Below, piece after piece: positions 58,841 to 64,000 of a stretch of 64,000 bases of DNA. This DNA comes from an uncultured Lachnospiraceae bacterium (GTDB taxonomy: Bacteria; Bacillota; Clostridia; Lachnospirales; Lachnospiraceae): the NCBI GenBank assembly GCA_900549995.1, contig URQQ01000014.1, positions 1 to 64,000 of the forward strand, given 5' to 3'. The notes beneath the pieces were generated by a model. The model did not search any database and was not told where the DNA came from. It worked only from the letters and a program-made list of their open reading frames with translations. The translations under genes and the position numbers were made by a program. Within the stretch, counting starts at the first letter, position 1, and every line of letters begins with the position of its first letter.

Positions 58841-58874
58841 GAAGGGGCGGGAAAAAATTCCCAGCCCCTTATAT
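58841..58874. terminator. bidirectional terminator
   Basis: AAGGGGCGGGA at 58842-58852 pairs with TCCCAGCCCCTT at 58859-58870 with one bulge, T-rich on both sides. It ends the sigma operon and the convergent ABC transporter operon. Confidence 0.75.
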
Positions 58875-58905
58875 ATGGTTTTGAACCGCTGTCATTGAAC
58901 TTTGG

Positions 58906-61494
58906 CTATTCTGCTTCACGCAGCCGTTCCACAATACTTGCCCTGTTCAGATTCCGGTAACTCAGCATCGGAATCATAATTGCCGCCGCACCCAGGAAAA
59001 GGACACTGACAAGGATCGGAATGATTGAAAAATGATAGGTTGTGTATCCGCCGACATCGCCTGCAATTGCAAAGTAGGCAATCAGATTGCCGATCACTGC
59101 CATGAATACAGTTGAAAAGCCAACATGATAGATCCCTTCCAGGAGGAGCATTTTCTTTAACTGACGTCCTGTCATACCGATACTCTGCAGCATCGCCAGT
59201 TCTTTCTTTCTGGAATAGATACCGGTTACGGTAGTGTTCAGGAAGTTCAGAATTCCGATCAGTGCAAGGACGATGCTCAATGTGTAGCCTACAATTTCGC
59301 TGGAACGTTTGGAAGAACTGAATTCTTCCAGATAGTCATCCAAGGATTCAAATGCCAGATCCGGTGATGTCTGGGCAATATAGGCATTAAGAGCATTTGA
59401 CATCTGGCCTCTGTCTTCTTCTTTTACATCTGCAATGGCCGCGATTGGATTGGTTCCCGGGAAGATACGGATGTATTCATCGTAAGGTAAAAATGCATTG
59501 GTAACGATTCCCTGTCCTGCTTCATTGCTTGGCGAGATAAATTTACCCTGATCATCTTTTAACTTGCCTTCAGCCTTGGCGGTTGCCAGAACTTCATAGG
59601 TTTTTCCGGCGATATTGACTTTATCTCCGGGGGTATAGAAAGAAGACCATTTTCCGTAATCATCCAGTGTTGCTTCCATGATGACGAAATTACCGGTATC
59701 CAGTTTTTCCTGGTCGATCGTTCCCTCATAAACAGTCATTTTGGTAAAGAGATAAGGATCATAACCGAAAATATTCATATATGCTTCCTGTCGTTGCTTA
59801 AGGCTTTTCACGACCTTATCAATTGAGGGATCGTTTTTGTACATATCAATTTTCTTTAAAGATAACAGCCAGTCTGACATTACTGTCCAATTTTTCTCAT
59901 CGATACCGCTGATGAGAGCCTCCTGCCCGGTGATTCGGCCGCTGCCTTCCACGCCAGGCTGCTGATTGATATAGTTCATCAAGTCATCATTGACAGTGTC
60001 AGCCTGAGGGTTATAAGTGCTCATTGGCTCCAGGTAATTTTTGTCACTCAGATAAAAGTCTGAAGCGGCGATCATGTTAATGTACTTTTCCAGGTCAAAG
60101 CTTCTTGTGTTGATAAAAATATAGTTAAATATGCTGAGACTCAGACAGAGCGAAATCATGACAAGTGCTGTTTTCTTTTTGTTTCTGCCAAGGTTCCGAA
60201 GCGCCATTCTCCAGACTTTTCCGCCGTGAGTGGATGGTTTTCCAGTCTTATCTTTCCTGCTTTTTCCCTGATCTGCAAATTTCACAGCCTCTACAGGAGA
60301 GATTTTCGCGGCCATTTTCGCTGGTTTCCTGCAGCTTATCATTACTGTGATGAGTGCAAAGACCGCCGAGAATAAAAGGATTGCCGGGTGGAATACAATG
60401 GAGAATTTCACACGCGAGCTTGAGGAAATCACAGGTACCAACACAACAGAGATCAGATATCCGGCCAGCATTCCAAGCGGAATACCTATGGCCGACAGCA
60501 CCCAGGCCTGCCACCGGATGATTTTTCTGATTTGTTTTCCAGTAGTTCCGATGGTTTTCAGAAGTCCGTAGAAACGGATGTCTTTCACAATGGAGATCTG
60601 GAAGATATTAAAAATCAACAGATAACCAATGAACATAATTGCCAGAATTCCCAGAATCCCGAAGGCAACTGTGCTGGCAGGAACTACACTTAACTGTGTA
60701 AATAACGTATTAACGCTTGCGCGGATATCGGATGGAATTTCACAGTCTTTCAGAATCTGCTCTGTCTGGCTTTCTGCCATCAGTTTATTATCCAGTGTAA
60801 AAGAAATGTGATACATTCCGCCTAACGTTGTCATGTTCCCCTGTTCTCTGTTTGCAGTGTAGTCGATCTGGTTTTCATTTAACACCTGTTCGATATATTT
60901 TTGGGATACCCAGACTTCACTGGAAGGCATGGCGCTGTCGCCTTCCCAGTAACCGGACAGAACAAATTCCTGGCTTTTGATATTGGCATGTTCGCCGCCG
61001 GTACCAAGATCGTACTGGAAGTGAACTGTTTCGCCTATCTTGTGGGGGATGCCGAGATCGTCCAGACGGAGTGTATCCATGGCAATTTCATTTTCGGTTT
61101 CGGGCATTCTCCCGGTAGTCGGTTTTGCGAAGAATCTCTCGGCAAATATATCGTTTGCAGCACGCACTTCTACTTTGACGCGGGAGTATTCCGGGTTTGC
61201 ACCAAACCCTAGTACTTCAGAGAACCCGTATTCTTTGACAAGAGGATGCTCTTTGATACGGACAGCTTCTTCTCTCGTTAATTTTTTAATATCAACATCG
61301 GAACGTCCGCCGGTCATTCTGGCACTTTCATTCATCAGTGTGTCCGCCAGGCTTAGTCCGATTGTGAATACCGTGGTAAAGAGGACAGCGGTAAGGGCAA
61401 TCGCCAGCACCGCAATCATATTACGGAAGCGGTTTACTTTGAAACTTCGTCTGGCAAGTCTTGTAACAGCATTTTTATTCTGAGTTTCAATCAT
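58906..61494 (-). CDS. FtsX-like ABC transporter permease
   Basis: The 862-residue permease has a first helix (NMIAVLAIALTAVLFTTVFTIGLSLA), an extracellular domain to about 280, three helices with a FtsX pattern, then a second extracellular domain at about 450-740. A final FtsX block follows (SIVLALIGILNFLNTTVTGIYSRKKELAMLQSIGMTGRQLKKMLLLEG). With the ATPase it forms a complex like the peptide-resistance or lipoprotein-handling transporters (SalY/MacB type). It is longer and has two outside domains, unlike the ~650-residue BceB proteins with one. Confidence 0.88.
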   Translation of the reverse strand: MIETQNKNAVTRLARRSFKVNRFRNMIAVLAIALTAVLFTTVFTIGLSLADTLMNESARMTGGRSDVDIKKLTREEAVRIKEHPLVKEYGFSEVLGFGANPEYSRVKVEVRAANDIFAERFFAKPTTGRMPETENEIAMDTLRLDDLGIPHKIGETVHFQYDLGTGGEHANIKSQEFVLSGYWEGDSAMPSSEVWVSQKYIEQVLNENQIDYTANREQGNMTTLGGMYHISFTLDNKLMAESQTEQILKDCEIPSDIRASVNTLFTQLSVVPASTVAFGILGILAIMFIGYLLIFNIFQISIVKDIRFYGLLKTIGTTGKQIRKIIRWQAWVLSAIGIPLGMLAGYLISVVLVPVISSSSRVKFSIVFHPAILLFSAVFALITVMISCRKPAKMAAKISPVEAVKFADQGKSRKDKTGKPSTHGGKVWRMALRNLGRNKKKTALVMISLCLSLSIFNYIFINTRSFDLEKYINMIAASDFYLSDKNYLEPMSTYNPQADTVNDDLMNYINQQPGVEGSGRITGQEALISGIDEKNWTVMSDWLLSLKKIDMYKNDPSIDKVVKSLKQRQEAYMNIFGYDPYLFTKMTVYEGTIDQEKLDTGNFVIMEATLDDYGKWSSFYTPGDKVNIAGKTYEVLATAKAEGKLKDDQGKFISPSNEAGQGIVTNAFLPYDEYIRIFPGTNPIAAIADVKEEDRGQMSNALNAYIAQTSPDLAFESLDDYLEEFSSSKRSSEIVGYTLSIVLALIGILNFLNTTVTGIYSRKKELAMLQSIGMTGRQLKKMLLLEGIYHVGFSTVFMAVIGNLIAYFAIAGDVGGYTTYHFSIIPILVSVLFLGAAAIMIPMLSYRNLNRASIVERLREAE

Positions 61495-61495
61495 C

Positions 61496-62173
61496 TTAGT
61501 CCACCGCCCCTTCTACGATCATTCCGTCTTCAATCCGGATGATCCTGTCAGCCATCTGGGCGATTTCTTCATTGTGAGTGATCATAACGGTTGTCTGATG
61601 GAACCGGCTGCTGACTGTTTTCAGAAGGCCAAGAACATCCTGGCTCGTTTTGCTGTCTAGGTTGCCGGTGGGTTCATCGGCAAGTATAATTGCCGGTTTG
61701 GACGCAAGTGCCCGGCCGATTGCCACCCGCTGCTGCTGTCCGCCGGATAAATTGCCCGGATATGCAGAGAGCTTTTTCTCAAGCCCAAGGTGTCCGATGA
61801 TGCTTTCAAGAAACTTCTGGTCTACATTATTTCCATCCAGTTCAACAGGGAGCACCATATTTTCATAGACGTTTAAAATCGGGACAAGATTATAATTCTG
61901 GAAGATGAATCCGATATTTCTCCTTCGGAAGACCGTAAGTTTATCATCATCCATGGAGAAGATATTTTTTCCTCCGACAATCACACTTCCCTTTGTCGGA
62001 CGGTCCAGACCGCCAAGCATGTGAAGCAATGTACTTTTTCCGCTTCCGGAGGTACCTACAATTGCCACAAATTCCCCCTCTTCGACCTGAAAATTGACTC
62101 CGTTTAAAGCTTTTACTGTATTATCACCATTCCCATAAAATTTCTTTAAATTTTTTGTTATTAATACTGACAT
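61496..62173 (-). CDS. MacB/LolD-type ABC transporter ATPase
   Basis: The 225-residue ATPase has Walker A GTSGSGKST, the signature LSGGQQQRVAIGRAL, Walker B IILADEPTGNLD and the switch His in VMITHNEEI. The LGGLDRPTKGSVIVGGKNI stretch is characteristic of the MacB/BceA group. The ATG at 62173 with AGGAGG is chosen over an in-frame start at 62212. The permease gene follows with a 1-base gap. Confidence 0.92.
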   Translation of the reverse strand: MSVLITKNLKKFYGNGDNTVKALNGVNFQVEEGEFVAIVGTSGSGKSTLLHMLGGLDRPTKGSVIVGGKNIFSMDDDKLTVFRRRNIGFIFQNYNLVPILNVYENMVLPVELDGNNVDQKFLESIIGHLGLEKKLSAYPGNLSGGQQQRVAIGRALASKPAIILADEPTGNLDSKTSQDVLGLLKTVSSRFHQTTVMITHNEEIAQMADRIIRIEDGMIVEGAVD

Positions 62174-62233
62174 TCTTTTTCCCTCCTGTTGTGTCTGTCT
62201 GGAACGTTGCATTCCTTTTTCTTTTATAAGTAA

Positions 62234-62286
62234 AGTATAAGCGGGAAGAATGACTGAATCATAACGAGAAAATTACAGTTTTGTCA
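62234..62286 (-). promoter_or_regulatory. ABC operon promoter with TNACA-N4-TGTAA regulator site
   Basis: On the minus strand TGACA-AAAC-TGTAA (62286-62273) matches the consensus TNACA-N4-TGTAA described for Bce-type response regulators. A -10 TATACT (62239-62234) lies 34 bases closer to the ATPase gene. The two-component genes upstream are the natural regulators. Confidence 0.6.
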
Positions 62287-62300
62287 TTTTTGATTCTTAA

Positions 62301-63329
62301 TCATCTCACATTTGGCAGAAACACAGAAAATGTAGTACCTTCCTGGCATACGGATTCCATTTTTATATACCCGGACTGGAGGGTTATGATTTTCCGGCAC
62401 AGGTACAGCCCGATGCCGACACCTTCTTCATTTTTTACCTGGGGGCTTCGGTAGAAGCGCTTGAAGATGTCGTTCCACTCAGAAGGATCGATACCGATGC
62501 CGTTATCTTTAATATTGATGCGGGTATATAACTCATACGGAGTGACATGCACAGATACTCTTCCTTTAAAATCTGTGTATTTGATACTGTTGTCCAGAAT
62601 ATTTGTGACAGCTTCTGCAGTCCATTTCAAATCAAACAGAGCCTTGATCTGGTGATCGCAGTCGATGGAGAGGTCAATTTCTTTTTTTTCAGCTTTTTCA
62701 TATACCTGGTTCAGTGACTGCACGACAAGATCAATGACTTTATTTGGTTCCGGGTGGCACTGGATCAGCCCGGTCTCCAGGCGTGACATATTGACCATAG
62801 TCTCGATCATCCATTTCAGCCGTTCGGTCTGCCCGGTAATTTTGCTGACATATTCTCTTGCCTTTTTGGATAAATCCATCGTTTCCAGAAGCTGGCCCCA
62901 GATCATAATATTTGCGATCGGCGTTTTTGTCTGGTGAGAGATGTCAGAAATCAGGGCCTCTGCCTGTGCCTTTTGGTTTTCGTACTTTTTTGCATGATGA
63001 TTCTGGATGCTCATATAATGCAGCAGCCTCTCACCAAATTTTGAAAGTTCAGTTTCTGCTGTTTCAACAGGGACGGCCTGTCCCGATTCCGCAGCGTCCA
63101 TGAGCCGTCCAAGCTCAGTAAATACAAGCTGTACACCCCGTTTGACAAAAAAGATAAAACCGGTGCAGGCCAGAGCGAGCAGAAGCGTATAAGACAAAAA
63201 TAGCTTTATTATCATAAGAGAACCTGTATAGACTGCGAGATGAAGAAACTCTGCTAGACATAAAAGGACGAATAAAATGCCGAATACAAGATAGACTTTT
63301 TTAAAATATTTCTCACTGTTTTCTCCCAT
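62301..63329 (-). CDS. sensor histidine kinase of the ABC transporter module
   Basis: The 342-residue kinase has two membrane helices close together (about 11-33 and 37-61) with almost no outside loop, as in intramembrane-sensing kinases that work with a transporter. The HisKA motif is ALISDISHQTKTPIANIMIW, then N-box ILDNSIKYTD and G-box GVGIGLYLCRKI. It overlaps the response regulator stop by 17 bases. Lack of an input domain suggests the permease itself is the sensor. Confidence 0.88.
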   Translation of the reverse strand: MGENSEKYFKKVYLVFGILFVLLCLAEFLHLAVYTGSLMIIKLFLSYTLLLALACTGFIFFVKRGVQLVFTELGRLMDAAESGQAVPVETAETELSKFGERLLHYMSIQNHHAKKYENQKAQAEALISDISHQTKTPIANIMIWGQLLETMDLSKKAREYVSKITGQTERLKWMIETMVNMSRLETGLIQCHPEPNKVIDLVVQSLNQVYEKAEKKEIDLSIDCDHQIKALFDLKWTAEAVTNILDNSIKYTDFKGRVSVHVTPYELYTRINIKDNGIGIDPSEWNDIFKRFYRSPQVKNEEGVGIGLYLCRKIITLQSGYIKMESVCQEGTTFSVFLPNVR

Positions 63330-64000
63330 TTTCGTCCTCCTTTACCCATGTGTAGCCGACTCCGTAAATATTTTTAATATATTTGGGAGCGGAGGGAGTA
63401 TCTTCCAATTTAGAGCGCAGACGTTTGATGCTGACCGTCAGGGCATTATCATCAATACCGCCGGCCTCTTCCTGCCAGACTTTGTCAATCAATTGCTCTT
63501 TGGTCAATATGGAGCCGCGGTTTGACAGAAGTACTTTCAAAAGCTTCTGTTCTGTCATGCTGAGCAGCAGTTTTTCGCCGTCTTTCTCAAAGAGCATGTG
63601 TTCAAAATCGATCTTCAGGCTGCCGATTACAATTTTATTTTCTTTTGTTCCCTTTCCGATCCGTCTCAGGACAGCGTCGATTCTGGCCTGCAGAATCCGC
63701 AGGCTGAATGGTTTGGTAATGTAGTCGTCTGCCCCGGATTCAAGGCCCAGCACGACATCACTTTCCATATCCCTTGCGGTCAGAAAGATAATGGGAAGAT
63801 CCCAGTTTTCTTTGATTTTCCGGCATAACTGATAGCCGTTGCCGTCGGGCAGGTTGACATCCAGTACGGCCAGATCGAAAGATTCTTTGTGCAGGCTATG
63901 AAGGGCGGCTTTCACGCAGTCTGCCTGAGTTACTTCTGTATTCTGGTTTTCCAGAGAGGCTTTGATGCCCTCGCTTAAGATTTCATCATCTTCTACTACT
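63313..64000 (-). CDS. OmpR-family response regulator, N-terminus cut by window edge
   Basis: About 228 residues are present; only a few N-terminal residues are missing beyond the window edge. The first visible part reads VVEDDEILSEGIKASLE, the receiver start. The phospho-acceptor Asp lies in AVLDVNLPDGNGYQLC and the Lys in ITKPFSLRILQARIDAVLRR. A winged-helix domain ends in YIKNIYGVGYTWVKED. It should bind the palindromic site ahead of the ABC operon. Confidence 0.9.
   Translation of the reverse strand, partial: VVEDDEILSEGIKASLENQNTEVTQADCVKAALHSLHKESFDLAVLDVNLPDGNGYQLCRKIKENWDLPIIFLTARDMESDVVLGLESGADDYITKPFSLRILQARIDAVLRRIGKGTKENKIVIGSLKIDFEHMLFEKDGEKLLLSMTEQKLLKVLLSNRGSILTKEQLIDKVWQEEAGGIDDNALTVSIKRLRSKLEDTPSAPKYIKNIYGVGYTWVKEDENGRKQ

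Overview
The window looks like a chromosomal segment of a low-GC Gram-positive gut anaerobe of the Lachnospiraceae (Dorea / Mediterraneibacter / Ruminococcus gnavus-type). The reasons are codon use, strong AGGAGG-type ribosome binding sites, textbook sigma-A promoters, and genes such as DUF1385-prmC-prfA, a CBS-domain pyrophosphatase, DUF4364, DUF4867 and a TPP-riboswitch-led THI5-type transporter. This placement is an inference from gene content. The first ~1.37 kb differs: it holds visibly GC-richer phage head-tail genes on the minus strand, cut off in mid-gene and joined directly to the 3' part of glgB. A prophage end would not be expected inside a head-tail module, so a chimeric assembly or an illegitimate recombination is likely.

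Layout. 1-1370: phage connector, head-closure, gp10-like and tail-terminator genes. 1371-2174: glgB 3' fragment. 2227-12078: a reduced Tad-like pilus/secretion locus with four very short Flp-like proteins sharing an N-terminal EYG motif, one CpaF ATPase, one double-length TadB/TadC-like membrane protein, pseudopilin-like proteins, and a 1587-residue secreted beta-helix protein. 12247-19081: pyrophosphatase, flavin reductase, amino acid permease, polysaccharide deacetylase, tcdA and rarA. 19126-21759 (minus): malic enzyme, radical SAM and DUF4364. 21964-28493: rho, rpmE with a structured leader, DUF1385, prmC, prfA and an ABC exporter. 28595-31459: a VanR/VanS-like two-component pair followed by a D,D-carboxypeptidase. 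31575-35341: DUF2156, two aminotransferases (one hisC) and a small exporter. 35534-40196: an AraC regulator with a sugar isomerase / DUF4867 / xylulokinase set.

40311-44127 is a cluster of regulators: an XRE repressor plus ImmA-type protease, a divergent 78-residue protein behind an operator and a LexA-like box, a second XRE with the same C-terminal motif, a GNAT, an MGMT-like protein and a third XRE. 44338-47525: a TPP riboswitch, its terminator and a thiamine-precursor ABC transporter. 47601-48713: a MarR regulator and a DUF2148 iron-sulfur protein sharing an identical 12-bp palindrome. 48829-53474: small accessory genes and an ECF sigma factor with a long C-terminal extension. 53519-53757: an intergenic array of inverted GTCCCC repeats, related to a hairpin at 26679. 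53755-58826: nucleoside phosphorylase, TetR regulator with two palindromic operators, methyltransferase, Y-family polymerase with YolD-like partner, and an ECF sigma/anti-sigma pair. 58906-64000 (minus): an ABC transporter with its own two-component system and a Bce-type response regulator site.

No rRNA, tRNA, CRISPR array or intact insertion sequence was seen. The most interesting candidates for new biology are the leaderless Flp-like Tad locus with its giant surface protein, the XRE/ImmA switch with a LexA-like box, and the paired MarR operators. All functions are read from sequence by eye, with no database search.
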